Source: Paenibacillus sp. P25 (GTDB lineage: Bacteria > Bacillota > Bacilli > Paenibacillales > NBRC-103111). Taken from it: a stretch of DNA of 64,000 bases. Under the pieces are notes generated by a model. That model was not told the origin of the DNA. It ran no database searches and saw only the letters and a list, made by a program, of their open reading frames with translations. Position numbers and translations under genes: made by a program. This document shows positions 28,235 through 37,182 of this stretch, in pieces; within the stretch, counting starts at the first letter, position 1; the number at the start of each line of letters is the position of its first letter. Location of the stretch: contig CP085629.1 in NCBI GenBank assembly GCA_024704175.1, forward strand, positions 6,076,001-6,140,000, given 5' to 3'.

Positions 28235-28525
28235 CTATCTTCTGCCCGAGTTTACCTTTAACAATTTTTGGTGATTTTGACGTATCCCCGCCCATTTCTC
28301 GCGCAGCTTCAGTGTTTCTCGGGATGTATGAAAAAAGCCATACTCGCGGTAAGGTCGCTCTCGACGCAACTCATAATAACGTTTCATGGCGATTGAGGAA
28401 TCATTAGAACGATCGATGATTGCCGCCTCGTCAATGTGCCAGTATCCGTCTTCCGAACGAGACTTTAACGCTTCACAGACGAACCACTCATTAGGAAACT
28501 GTTCACGAACCTCTTCCCAATGCAT
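28235..28525 (-). CDS. Small conserved protein of unknown function
   Basis: A 96-residue acidic and basic protein: MHWEEVREQFPNEWFVCEAL, a central DRSNDSSIAMKRYYELRRERP block and a C-terminal YGFFHTSRETLKLREKWAG. It resembles small Firmicute proteins of unknown role with the W-E-x-(L/V)-R-x-x-(F/Y)-P-N-x-W start and a HTSRE ending. GGAGG lies 8 nt before the ATG; a GTG three codons earlier sits inside that site. No signal peptide or membrane helix. Confidence 0.7.
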   Translation of the reverse strand: MHWEEVREQFPNEWFVCEALKSRSEDGYWHIDEAAIIDRSNDSSIAMKRYYELRRERPYREYGFFHTSRETLKLREKWAGIRQNHQKLLKVNSGRR

Positions 28526-28641
28526 CCTCGGCACCTCCGAAGAACGAAATAAATTTACTTTCAGTATATCAACAAGTCTAAACCAAAACGCATGCTAGGC
28601 TGAACCACGCTTGGTTTGGAAATTTCCGGTTTGCCGCAAAA

Positions 28642-28800
28642 TTATAGGTAGTTTGCCACCCTCAAAATATACCGCATAAACTCATCCAGATCGAAGGGCG
28701 TCTCCTCTGCGCCCCACTCTTCAACTCTCGGCCGATCATACGCCTCACTCTCAGCGTGTTCTGCACTTTCTTTTTCGCCAACTCCATGCTCCTCCCGCAT
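28642..28800 (-). pseudogene. Possible gene remnant
   Basis: An open frame without a ribosome site ending in PFDLDEFMRYILRVANYL, which looks like a natural protein end. Extended upstream, it runs through the terminator of the toxin operon, so a complete gene is unlikely. It could be the tail of a lost gene or chance coding. No family is recognised. Confidence 0.25.
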
Positions 28801-28860
28801 CAATGTAACTGGTAAACACCGACTATATATGACATGCTCTAACCGGAGTCTTGAGGCAAC

Positions 28861-28886
28861 AAAAAATCCTTCCAACAGAAGGATTT
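28861..28886 (-). terminator. Terminator of the toxin-antitoxin operon
   Basis: AAATCCTTC/GAAGGATTT perfect 9-bp stem and TTTTTT on the minus strand, 10 nt after the toxin stop. Confidence 0.85.
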
Positions 28887-28895
28887 CAAGGGACA

Positions 28896-29297
28896 TTATT
28901 TCCTAAGGGTCAACTGTCTTAGTCGGATAAATTCCAAGATTTGATTAAGCTCACGGAAGCTTTCATTTGGACCACGATATGTATCCGTTTGAATATGAAA
29001 AGGGTCATAAACTGTGATTTCTTTCGGAGTTCCGTCTGGATGATAGTGAGCATGGAATTTCATGATAAGTTGTTGATTGTCCTCATACCAATCGTACCAA
29101 TACAATTCAACTTCACGACACGACTCATCTAAAATCTCAATACATGTCATTTTTGAGAAATCATGAAAAACAATGGTCTTGCGTATTGTTCGGGCATCAC
29201 TTTGTAAACCATTTGCGCCATTGCGCACTTCTAGGATGATATCAGAAAAGTTCGCTTCGATGAAATAAAAGTTACTCTTCGGAATTCCTAAACTCAA
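28896..29297 (-). CDS. Putative toxin, DUF6516/TumE-like
   Basis: About 133 residues, beta-rich: SNFYFIEANFSDIILEVRNG, REVELYWYDWYEDN, LIMKFHAHYHPDGTPKE, then DPFHIQTDTYRG. The paired YWYDW and KFH segments with an FHIH-like strand fit the DUF6516 toxin family; this is recognition by pattern, not a search. The TTG at 29297 follows GGGGAGG by 7 nt, and the gene overlaps the end of the upstream regulator by 26 bp, the tight coupling of a toxin-antitoxin pair. Confidence 0.6.
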   Translation of the reverse strand: MSLGIPKSNFYFIEANFSDIILEVRNGANGLQSDARTIRKTIVFHDFSKMTCIEILDESCREVELYWYDWYEDNQQLIMKFHAHYHPDGTPKEITVYDPFHIQTDTYRGPNESFRELNQILEFIRLRQLTLRK

Positions 29298-29979
29298 GCT
29301 TTTGCCTCCCCAGCAGATACCTCCAAACTTGAGCATCGGTTTCTTCCTCAGGCGTCAATGCATCTTTTGCTCCGAGCGTTTGTTCGAATTCGCCATGATA
29401 TTTTTCTTCATACATTGCAATTTGACGTGTGTAATAACTTAGATTATCCTCATTTTGCGGTACAGCGCTCTCGGTTTCCTGCTTTCCCCACATTTCAACC
29501 ACATCACGGACCCGGACTTTTTTTCCAGCAGGGGTTTTATAAAATGTATCTTCAGAGATGTGATTATGCTTGTTGTCTCCGGCAGGTCCTATCCCTTCAA
29601 AACGACCTTGTTTTAGCCAATTATGGATGGTGACAACACTTACTCCGAAATAACGTGACAACTCTTTTGGCGTATACTCCTTGATGGGGCGGGCAGATTT
29701 AATCTCCGGTTCTTCCATGACCGTTGCCGCCGCTTCCTGGCTAGTAGCTTGTACCAATGCATGCTGTAACAAAAATAAAAATTTCTCTTTAAAAACCTCA
29801 GTATTCTCAAAGATAGATTCATCTAATGCCTTTACTATATTGTCATTGTTTTTCATGGCATGTGCCAGTACTTTGAACAGCAAGACGCTGTTATCAAAAT
29901 TGCTCAAGTTGAGTAAGTCCCGTGCGATTTCTTTTGAATGTTTGCTGAAAAAGTTCTTTTCCGCGTATGTAATAGGCAT
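29272..29979 (-). CDS. Putative antitoxin with excisionase-type HTH
   Basis: A 235-residue protein. Residues 1-95 are helical; a MerR/excisionase-like helix-turn-helix follows (YTPKELSRYFGVSVVTIHNWLKQG), then KKVRVRDVVEMWGK and an acidic C-terminus. It starts at ATG 29979, 6 nt after GAGGTG, and overlaps the putative toxin. A 20-bp palindrome 118-137 bp upstream could be its operator. Confidence 0.62.
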   Translation of the reverse strand: MPITYAEKNFFSKHSKEIARDLLNLSNFDNSVLLFKVLAHAMKNNDNIVKALDESIFENTEVFKEKFLFLLQHALVQATSQEAAATVMEEPEIKSARPIKEYTPKELSRYFGVSVVTIHNWLKQGRFEGIGPAGDNKHNHISEDTFYKTPAGKKVRVRDVVEMWGKQETESAVPQNEDNLSYYTRQIAMYEEKYHGEFEQTLGAKDALTPEEETDAQVWRYLLGRQKLEFRNSEE

Positions 29980-30423
29980 CAACATCACCTCACACTCCAA
30001 TCATACAGCTGTCAGGTATATTTTTCAATAACCACTTTTAAGTAACTTAAAGAAACTTAAATTTATTACAACTATTATTATTCATAAATTAAACTTTTAA
30101 ACCTGCACAGGTTTAATTTTGCAAAGAATCCGTAGGATATCACCATAATGTAAAAAACACCGACTGCATGTACCGACTTGAACCATTTCTTTGCCGGTGG
30201 TAGTTGGATCGTCACGAATTACTATACTAAGCAGAATTTTGTATGAGTGAACAAATTAAATAACCAATAAACCACAAGGATTTTAACGTGAATTATCGAA
30301 ATATACTTGGATAACATTTCCCATTATATTCATGTAACTTAAATCAATAATCAAGGAACTTATTGCCTTATATTTCAACAACAATATGTTTTGATGAGGA
30401 TTCTGATCATAGTAAGTATGGGC
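29980..30423. other. AT-rich spacer, no gene seen apart from one palindrome
   Basis: This 440-bp stretch has low GC, repeated AACTTAAA units around 30035-30060 and the palindrome at 30097. No convincing coding frame or RNA gene is seen in it. Confidence 0.6.
30097..30116. promoter_or_regulatory. 20-bp palindrome upstream of the antitoxin
   Basis: TTAAACCTG-CA-CAGGTTTAA, a perfect 9-bp inverted repeat with 2-bp spacer. It could be an operator for the HTH antitoxin, or an unlinked binding site in the island. Confidence 0.45.
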
Positions 30424-30623
30424 ATGGAATATAGGAGCAATATTAAGAGGTTAGCCACGAGTCAGCATCCTCAAAAAAATCCGGCTAGTTCTTCGAAGAA
30501 GTATTGTTTCGAGACACACATAGATGAATTTTATGAGAAAATCAACAGCTCGCAGAGACTAATAGCCAGGTCATTAAAAAACTAATTCTTAGTCTTGAGC
30601 AGATAAATCCGGAGGAATGCTAA
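30424..30623 (+). CDS. Possible small gene coupled to the orphan gene, frameshifted
   Basis: Reading from the ATG at 30424 and restoring one A in AAAA near 30540 gives about 66 residues ending FETHIDEFYEK-NQQLAETNSQVIKKLILSLEQINPEEC, a helical coiled-coil-like tail. Its stop overlaps the next start (TAATG), which is typical of coupled genes. Without the correction the frame ends at about 30585. No family is recognised and no clear ribosome site is seen. Confidence 0.3.
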
Positions 30624-31960
30624 TGAATGCCCAAGAGGGAAAGGTGTTACTAATTGGTGAATTGACTACAGAATCAATTATTAATGAACTAAAGTTACTA
30701 GGTAAGGAATATATAAATAAACTGTTACGCTCTTCTCCAGATAACTGGAATAATATTGCGGCGATGCTAAATAGTAAAACGGAAAATATCTCACATGTTT
30801 TTATGAAACTTACTGAGAGTTCTATACTTAGATGTTGTGACAACGAGTATTTTAAAGCCTTGAGAAGAATTTGTGTTTCAATGAAGCCATATTATCACGA
30901 AATATATGTATTTGAAGACAACTTGAAATATAAATTCAATTCCGAGGTCGATCTTGAATTTGATGATGAAGAATATAAAAAACTCCGGGAATTAGATAAA
31001 ACACGGCAAAAATCAGTAATTGATTATTTAGTAAACTGTGGGGTAAAGATTGTGCCCTATAGTAGGAGGCTTGAAATATCAATATCCACTAGAGCTTTTT
31101 TGGAGGAAACAACAAAGGGGTTACTTTTTAGATTGTATGTAAACAATGAACAGTTATGGTCAAATGAAATTGACAAATTACTATCCCTATTTTCTGACTT
31201 TCTCAAGAAAACTAAGGGATTTAATATCATTTTAGATCAAACAAATACTCAGCATGGCGCAATATATTCTTTTTATTGCGACGACTACGTTTTAGATTCA
31301 AAGAACTTTGAACAATCATTCAATGCGTTTACAGGATTTTTGGAACTCTGTGCAAACGATGTTAATAAAGCAATCAGTTTTTTAAAAGATACAAATTTAT
31401 CGAATAATGAAATCGATAGAATTATAAGTAGATATTCAAGAGAAGCAAGAAGATTAGCAGTAGATATTAAATATGAACATGAGTCGAGGATGTTGGCTAT
31501 TAGACATAGAATGCATTCAGAATTAATTGACCTAGTTCCACAAGATACAATCAATCATATTGATAAAATAGAAAATCCAGGTAGTTTGCTAGATATTGTA
31601 GACCCAGACTATGTTAACAGTTTCATAAGTAAAGTACATACAGTAAACATAAATAATCCTCAAATTATTTCAAATGTCAGGGGAATTATTGCAAAAGAAA
31701 TAAATGGAGGTTTAAATTACAATGAATATGATGAGCAATTATTAAGCTTATTCAAGGACAAAACTTCCTCCAAACTAGAGTATCTGCAATTAAAGACTGC
31801 ACTTGATGAATTGAAAGATGAAACAACTCCTGAAATTAATAAAGTTACTGCCCTACAAAAAATCAAGGAGTTCACGTTAAAAGCAGGATCAAGCATAGGG
31901 CAAGTTGGGCTAAATTTACTAGAAAAGTACATCGAAAAATTAATATCTGGAGAATCCTAA
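30623..31960 (+). CDS. Orphan protein of unknown function in an AT-rich island
   Basis: A 445-residue, mostly helical soluble protein with no signal peptide or membrane segment. Features seen: a Lys/Glu-rich N-terminal third, a central strand region (KIVPYSRRLEISISTRAF, KGLLFRLYVNNEQLW), HGAIYSFYCDDYVL near residue 215, a charged helix IDRIISRYSREARRLA, and a C-terminal helical repeat-like part. I recognise no family. GGAGG lies 7 nt before the ATG at 30623. Its base composition is far lower in GC than the backbone, and it lies between a toxin-antitoxin pair and the ssrA 3' end, which points to recent transfer. A defence role is conceivable but is only inferred from position. Confidence 0.75.
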   Translation: MNAQEGKVLLIGELTTESIINELKLLGKEYINKLLRSSPDNWNNIAAMLNSKTENISHVFMKLTESSILRCCDNEYFKALRRICVSMKPYYHEIYVFEDNLKYKFNSEVDLEFDDEEYKKLRELDKTRQKSVIDYLVNCGVKIVPYSRRLEISISTRAFLEETTKGLLFRLYVNNEQLWSNEIDKLLSLFSDFLKKTKGFNIILDQTNTQHGAIYSFYCDDYVLDSKNFEQSFNAFTGFLELCANDVNKAISFLKDTNLSNNEIDRIISRYSREARRLAVDIKYEHESRMLAIRHRMHSELIDLVPQDTINHIDKIENPGSLLDIVDPDYVNSFISKVHTVNINNPQIISNVRGIIAKEINGGLNYNEYDEQLLSLFKDKTSSKLEYLQLKTALDELKDETTPEINKVTALQKIKEFTLKAGSSIGQVGLNLLEKYIEKLISGES

Positions 31961-32070
31961 TAAGTATCCAAGGACAAAGCATAACCCGCGTGTCAAAAAA
32001 ATCAATGCGAAACCCACGGCAAGAAACTTTCTGAGCATTTCCTTTCTTCATGGCTCAGAATGTGTAATTT

Positions 32071-32088
32071 TATGGAGACGAGGGGAGT
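32071..32088. repeat. Direct repeat of the ssrA 3' end (att-like), outer copy
   Basis: Exact 18-bp copy of 32268-32285, the ssrA 3' end and flank. Such duplications mark integration events at ssrA. After this copy, the sequence diverges. Confidence 0.65.
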
Positions 32089-32237
32089 ATTGAAATCCCG
32101 ATTTCCCCTGCTCTCGAAGCCTAGCCCGCGATGACGATCTTAGCGGTAGATTTCAATGCCGTGCTCACTACGCTTCGCTTCGTTCCGCGCGGTCTGAACC
32201 CCCAGGGCTTCGTCTCCCCTTTCGTATCTCCATACAG
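32089..32237. other. 149-bp stretch between the att-like repeats
   Basis: GC-rich, no ribosome site and no recognised gene. Probably a remnant left between two integration sites. Confidence 0.5.
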
Positions 32238-32265
32238 AAAAAGACACCCTTTCGGGTGTCTTTTT
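32238..32265 (-). terminator. Terminator of ssrA
   Basis: AAAAAGACACCC/GGGTGTCTTTTT perfect 12-bp stem directly after the tmRNA 3' end. Confidence 0.92.
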
Positions 32266-32267
32266 AG

Positions 32268-32285
32268 TATGGAGACGAGGGGAGT
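32268..32285. repeat. Direct repeat at the ssrA 3' end, inner copy
   Basis: The 18 bp covering the tmRNA acceptor arm, identical to 32071-32088. It serves as the core att-like site. Confidence 0.65.
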
Positions 32286-32630
32286 CGAACCCCTGTCCGA
32301 AGATAACGCCACATAAGCTTCTACGGGTGTAGTCACAGTTTTGATGTCACCCGAGCAGCGCCCCGTAACCGGCTCTGCGTTGGGTCAGCCTGGTTGTCTT
32401 CTTCAGCTAGCCGCAGGCGGAGACTAGACAGCGTATCCCACTGAAGGTTGAGCCCCTATCCCGGCACATGGGCGATGCAGAGTAGGAGCGCTCTAGCAGG
32501 TTATTAAGTCGCTAAAAGAGCAGGTTGTTGTTGTTTGCCATTTAATTGGCTGTAGCGTTGATAAAGCGGACGCTCCCCACTACCCGCTACCTATGCTCGA
32601 ACTATCCCCGTCGAATCCAAGAACGTCCCC
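32270..32630 (-). ncRNA. ssrA: Transfer-messenger RNA
   Basis: A 361-nt tmRNA. The 5' GGGGACG pairs with 3' CGTCTCC to give the acceptor stem, the T arm GGGGTTCGACTCCCC is present and CCA is encoded at the end. The resume region reads GGC-AAA-CAA-CAA-CAA-CCT-GCT-CTT-TTA-GCG-ACT-TAA-TAA, a tag GKQQQPALLAT plus the unencoded Ala, ended by a double stop. The last residues differ from the usual LAA; a one-base error in the tag region cannot be excluded. It rescues stalled ribosomes together with SmpB, whose gene lies just upstream in the usual smpB-ssrA order. Confidence 0.95.
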
Positions 32631-32829
32631 GCATAAGATGGCTCCCAATTGAAGGGAGCCAAATAGTGAAACAAGGTTATGAGTAAAAATCTACCTACCA
32701 TGTGACAGCTCTTCTTCCATTGGTGATGCGCATCTTCCCCTGATGCTCTTTCATTATAACATACCTGCCAAGCTAATGCAGGGAAAGCTTCTTGGAAGCA
32801 TCACCAACCGTGAGCAAAACTGGTGTTCT

Positions 32830-33309
32830 CTACCTTGCGACTTTTTGCTTCTCCCGGAGCGCACGCTGAATATCGCGCTGAGCATCCCGTTTGGCCGCGG
32901 TATCGCGTTTATCATACTGCTTCTTCCCTTTTCCTACTCCAAGCAGCGACTTAGCGTAACCGTTCCGAACATAAATTTTAAGAGGAACCAAGGTATACCC
33001 TTCCTGTTTGGCCAAACCGAGCAGCTTGTGAATCTCCGCCTTCTTGAGAAGAAGCTTTCGCGCCCGCGTCGGATCGCTTGGATTGAAGCGGTTGCCCTGC
33101 TCGAACGGGCTGATATGCATGTTATGAATAAAAGCTTCCCCGTTGCGGATCGTGGCAAAAGCGTCCCCGATGTTCGCCTTCCCCATCCGGAGCGATTTGA
33201 TCTCCGTCCCGGTCAGCACCAGGCCGCATTCATAGGTATCCTCGATAAAATAATCGTGCGACGCCTTCTTGTTCTGCGCCAGCCGCTTTCCGTCGCTCTT
33301 CTTACTCAT
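32830..33309 (-). CDS. smpB: SsrA-binding protein SmpB
   Basis: A 159-residue tmRNA-binding protein, full length: KKASHDYFIEDTYECGLVLTGTE, KANIGDAFA, HISPFEQGNRFNPSDPTR, RKLLLKKAEIHKLLG, basic tail KGKKQYDKRDTAAKRD. ATG start. Immediately upstream of ssrA and downstream of rnr, the usual Firmicute order for trans-translation and the degradation of tagged mRNA. Confidence 0.97.
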   Translation of the reverse strand: MSKKSDGKRLAQNKKASHDYFIEDTYECGLVLTGTEIKSLRMGKANIGDAFATIRNGEAFIHNMHISPFEQGNRFNPSDPTRARKLLLKKAEIHKLLGLAKQEGYTLVPLKIYVRNGYAKSLLGVGKGKKQYDKRDTAAKRDAQRDIQRALREKQKVAR

Positions 33310-33399
33310 CGTCCGCGGTCACTCCTTCCTGCAGGTTATACCAAAAAGTAGGGATGAAGTTCATTGTATCAAACTCCATCCCCGAAAATCAAGAGCCTA

Positions 33400-35886
33400 T
33401 CAGCGCTTCACGACCCGCTTGCTCCGCTTCTTGGCCGCCGCAGCGCTCTTGCCGCGCCCAGTCGCCGCCCTCGCCGCTGCGCACGGGATCGAGCGCCCGC
33501 GTCTTCAGCCGCCGCCGCGCCCTTGCCGCGCCCCTTGGCGCTCTCGCCGCTGCGCACGCTCTCGAGCGCCCGCGTCTTCGCCGCCGCCGGGCCCTTGCCG
33601 CGCCCGCTGCTCGCTGCACCGCCGCCGCGCTTGCCCGTGCGCTCGCCCCGGCCCGCACGGCCGCCTGCAGCGGCACTGCGCTCCCCACGGCCGCCGGTCC
33701 GCTTGCCCTTGCGCACGGCGTTCAGCGCGTCGACCAAGCTCACCTTCTGCTGCCGCGGCTTCATATCCACCATCTCAAAATCGATGGTGTGCTCCTCCAT
33801 GCTGACGCGCGCTACGCGAACCTTGACCTCATCGCCGAGGCGATAGATCTTCGAGGTACGCTCGCCGATCAGCGCATGCTGGGCCTCGTGGAAGTGGTAA
33901 TAATCGTCCGTCAGGTCGGACAGCCGGATCAGCCCTTCCACCGTATTGTCGAGCTCGACGAACATCCCGAAGCTCGTCACGCGCTGATCAGGCCGTCGAA
34001 CTCCTCGCCGACCTTATCCAGCATGAACTCCGCTTTCTTCAGCGCCTCCGTCTCCCGCTCCGCATCCACGGCCACACGCTCGCGATCGGAGGACTGCTTC
34101 GCGATATCGTCCATCCGGGACGCCAGGTATTCGTGGCGCGCCTCGCTCAGCGTGCCGCTCTCCAGCACCTCTCGGATCACGCGATGGATCACGAGGTCCG
34201 GGTAACGCCGGATCGGGGATGTGAAGTGCGAATAGAACTCCGCCGCGAGGCCGTAATGCCCGAGGCTCTGCGAATCGTACATCGCCTTCTTCATCGAGCG
34301 CAGCATCACCGTGCTGATGACCGTCTCTTCCTTTTTCCCGCGAATCTCTTCCAGCGGCGTCTGCAGCGCCCTCGGGTGAACCGTATTGCCCTTCCCCGCA
34401 CCACATAGCCGAAATTCGTGATAAACTCCATAAAATGCTGCAGCTTCTCCGCATCCGGATCCTCATGCACCCGGTACAGGAACGGCACCTTCAGCCAGTG
34501 AAAATGCTCCGCCACCGTTTCATTCGCCGCCAACATGAATTCCTCGATAATCATCTCGGCGATCGTCCGGTCCCGCTTGACGATATCCGTCGGCTTGCCG
34601 TTCTCGTCGACCAATATTTTCGATTCGATGAAATCGAAATCGATCGCCCCGCGGCGCATCCGCTTGGAGCGCAGCTTCATGGCGAGCTCTTCCATCAGAC
34701 GAAAATCGTCCATCAAATAGGCATAACGTTCGACGAGCTCCGGTTCGGCTTCGCCGCTCAGCAGGAGACGGACATTTTTATAGGTCATTCGTTCGCTCGT
34801 CTTGATCACACTTGTAAAAATATCATGACGCACCACATTCGCGTCCGCATCAAATTCCATCTCGCAGGACATCGTAAGACGGTCGACGCGGGGGTTGAGC
34901 GAGCAAATCCCGTTGGACAGCCGGTGAGGCAGCATCGGGATCACCCGGTCCACCAGATACACGCTGCGGCCGCGATTATACGCCTCCTGGTCCAAGGCGG
35001 AGCCTTCCCGGACATAGTAGCTGACATCCGCAATATGGACCCCTAGCACATAATTCCCGTTCGCCGACCGCTCGACGTTGACCGCATCGTCCAAATCCTT
35101 GGCATCCTCGCCGTCAATCGTCACAATCCGTTTGTGGCGCAAATCCCTGCGGCCCTCAATCTCCTCAGGACTGATCACATCAGGCGCCTCGGAAGCCTCC
35201 TCCATCACTTCATCCGGGAAAGCCTCCGGCAATCCATGCTTGCGGATAATCGATAAAATATCGACGCCGGGGTCATTCTTATGACCTAGAATTTCAATAA
35301 CTTCGCCTTCCCGTGACCGCCCGGCCTTCCGGGTAATTGACGATTTTCACGACGACCTTATGGCCGTCCATCGCGCCGTTAAACGCTCCCTTCGGGACAA
35401 AGATATCCCTGACCACCCGCTTATCGTCGGGAATAACGAAGGCATACTCCCCTGGGATTGGAACAGCCCTACGATTTGCGTATTACCGCGGCTGACGACT
35501 CTGACGACTTCCCCTTCCATCCGCCCACCTGCTTGTCCTTTGGACGAGATGCGGACGAGAATGATGTCTCCGTTCATCGCGGTGCCCATATCATTGGCAT
35601 GGATATACACATCGGGGTGGTCCCGGTCCTCGGGGATCAGGAAACCGAACCCTTTCGCATGCGCCTGCAGCTTGCCCCGGAGCAAATTCATCCGTTCCGG
35701 CACGCCATAACGGTCATTGCGGGTTCGCAGAATCAGCCCTTCATGCTCCAGTTCGTTCAGCGGCTTCAGGAAATCCTTGAAATCCTGCGCGCTCTCGATC
35801 CCGAATTGTTTCTCCAGCTCATTATACGTCATCGGCTTATAGGCCGTTTCTTTCATAAAATCAAGCAATTCTTCTCTAGTCACCAT
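33400..35886 (-). CDS. rnr: Ribonuclease R, broken by several frameshifts
   Basis: A 3'-5' exoribonuclease of about 830 residues: N-terminal winged helix and cold-shock domains (KGFGFLIPEDRDHPDVYIHANDM), RNB catalytic domain (ITIDGEDAKDLDDAVNVE, the Asp cluster binding Mg2+), HFTSPIRRYPDL, an S1 domain (GVTSFGMFVELDNTVEGLI) and a tail rich in Gly, Arg and Ala ending in KKRSKRVVKR at TGA 33400. At least five breaks: near 35447, 35325, 34400 (GGGGAAGG, one A short), 33975 and in the repetitive tail. ATG 35886 has AGGTGAG 7 nt upstream. It helps degrade non-stop mRNA with SmpB-ssrA; the tail shows a tandem repeat of about 73 bp. Essential functions are not expected to tolerate such breaks, so they are read errors. 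Confidence 0.93.
33471..33604. repeat. Imperfect tandem repeat in the rnr tail
   Basis: Two units of about 73 bp (33471-33543 and 33544-33604 onwards) begin TCGCCGCTGCGCACG and share most positions. They encode a basic Gly/Ala/Arg segment with the theme KTRAL..VRSGE. An indel between the copies adds to the frame loss here. Confidence 0.7.
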
Positions 35887-35894
35887 AACGTAAC

Positions 35895-36713
35895 TCACCT
35901 GCCTTTACCTTCATATTTATGCGAGCGACCCGCCGTCGCCTGTTCCCATGCCCTTAGGCGCTCTAATTTCAGGATGAACCGATCGATGTCTTCGTATACC
36001 TTGTCCCGCTCCTCATCAAGCAAAATCGCATGCGATGCATTCGGATAAAAGACAAGTTCCCTAACCGCAGAGGATACATGCCCGTAAATATATTCTGCGC
36101 TTCGCGGCAGTACCAGCCCGTCCCGGTTTCCTTGAGCGACGAAAATAGGAATCTTAACCTGTTTTAACCCGGATTTGACAAGCTTAAGCAGCTTGCGGAA
36201 GGCTACGACACAGGGCAGCGGCGCCTTATCATATGTACAGGCCTCTTCCAGGATGTGAGCGGCGACCGTCGGTTTCTTGTCCACATACTTCATAAAAAAT
36301 TGCAGAAGGACGGCCAGCATAATCTTCCTGCTCGTCAGGAAGATCGGCGAAGCCAGGGATACGACTCCGTCCAGACGGCGCTCCATCGACAGCTTCAGGG
36401 CAAGCAATCCGCCCATGGAGTGGCCGATCGCGATGATCCGCTTCCGTTCCTTTTCCCGGATCTGATCGTAGGAATCGAGCACATGACGCGACCAATCATC
36501 CCATCCGGTGCGGATCATATCCTCAGGTGACGTACCGTGTCCCGGCAGCAGGATAGCGTGTACCGTATACCCCTGATCATTCAAATAATAGCCCAACCGG
36601 CGAAACTCGGACGGAGAACCCGTGAAGCCGTGAATCATCAGCGACTCGGTGGAGGCGGATTCCCCTTGTCCCTCCAAAACGAAAGGCTCCGGTGATTTGT
36701 ACACTCGTGCCAT
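35895..36713 (-). CDS. Carboxylesterase, alpha/beta hydrolase (Est30/YvaK-like)
   Basis: A 272-residue serine esterase: oxyanion loop HGFTGSPSEF, nucleophile Ser99 in GHSMGG, acid residue in AQGNRDGLVLP, and catalytic His in NASHAILLDE. It hydrolyses short- to medium-chain esters; its physiological substrate is unknown. ATG start. Nine bp upstream of rnr, as in Bacillus secG-yvaK-rnr-smpB. Confidence 0.92.
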   Translation of the reverse strand: MARVYKSPEPFVLEGQGESASTESLMIHGFTGSPSEFRRLGYYLNDQGYTVHAILLPGHGTSPEDMIRTGWDDWSRHVLDSYDQIREKERKRIIAIGHSMGGLLALKLSMERRLDGVVSLASPIFLTSRKIMLAVLLQFFMKYVDKKPTVAAHILEEACTYDKAPLPCVVAFRKLLKLVKSGLKQVKIPIFVAQGNRDGLVLPRSAEYIYGHVSSAVRELVFYPNASHAILLDEERDKVYEDIDRFILKLERLRAWEQATAGRSHKYEGKGR

Positions 36714-36786
36714 CTTTCACGCCTCCGTTTAGTGAGAAAGCTCGGAAAGCAGAACCTCCGGTTCAAACTTAGACCTTCTGATCTTA

Positions 36787-36827
36787 CAAAAAAACAGCAG
36801 GAGTATCATTCCCCTGCTGTCCCTTTT
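36787..36827 (-). terminator. Terminator after secG
   Basis: ACAGCAGG/CCTGCTGT stem with TTTTTTT on the minus strand; it may attenuate transcription from secG into the esterase-rnr-smpB unit. Confidence 0.75.
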
Positions 36828-36833
36828 TATGTT

Positions 36834-37073
36834 TTAGGCGGTTTTCACCACATAAGCTACAACCAGCGCCAAAATAAAAAACGCTATCGCAAGCCCCATC
36901 GTCAAACGAGACAGGAACAATTCCAAGCCGCGCGCCTTTTGCTTCCCGAACAGATGCTCTGCACCTCCGGAGATGGCACCGGATAAGCCCGCGCTCTTCC
37001 CTTGCTGCAGCAGTACGGCCGCAATCAAGCCAAGCGAAGCAATCACCAGTAGAATCTTCAATGCTATTACCAA
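36834..37073 (-). CDS. secG: Preprotein translocase subunit SecG
   Basis: 79 residues with two membrane helices (ALKILLVIASLGLIAAVLL and LTMGLAIAFFILALVVAYV) around the conserved QQGKSAGLSGAISGGAEHLFGKQKA loop. Part of SecYEG. The TTG at 37073 is favoured because AGGAGG is 8 nt upstream; an in-frame GTG overlaps that site. Confidence 0.93.
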   Translation of the reverse strand: MVIALKILLVIASLGLIAAVLLQQGKSAGLSGAISGGAEHLFGKQKARGLELFLSRLTMGLAIAFFILALVVAYVVKTA

Positions 37074-37138
37074 TCTTTCCACCTCCTGCAGATCATCTTC
37101 CACTTGTCCGAGAACAGACAGCAAGGCTATTATACCAT

Positions 37139-37179
37139 AAAAAAAACACGCTGACAAACCATGGGTTTCAGCGTGTTTC
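37139..37179 (-). terminator. Terminator of the M50-like peptidase gene
   Basis: AAACACGCTGA/TCAGCGTGTTT stem with GGTTT/AAACC pairs and a TTTTTTTT run; separates it from secG. Confidence 0.88.
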
Positions 37180-37182
37180 CAT

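Noticed and set aside
28642..28896. 84-codon open frame starting at the toxin stop
   Set aside because: Its first codons are made from the terminator hairpin of the toxin operon; only the distal part is listed, as a possible remnant.
32131..32316. Short open frame overlapping the ssrA terminator
   Set aside because: It runs through the terminator and into the tmRNA; no ribosome site.
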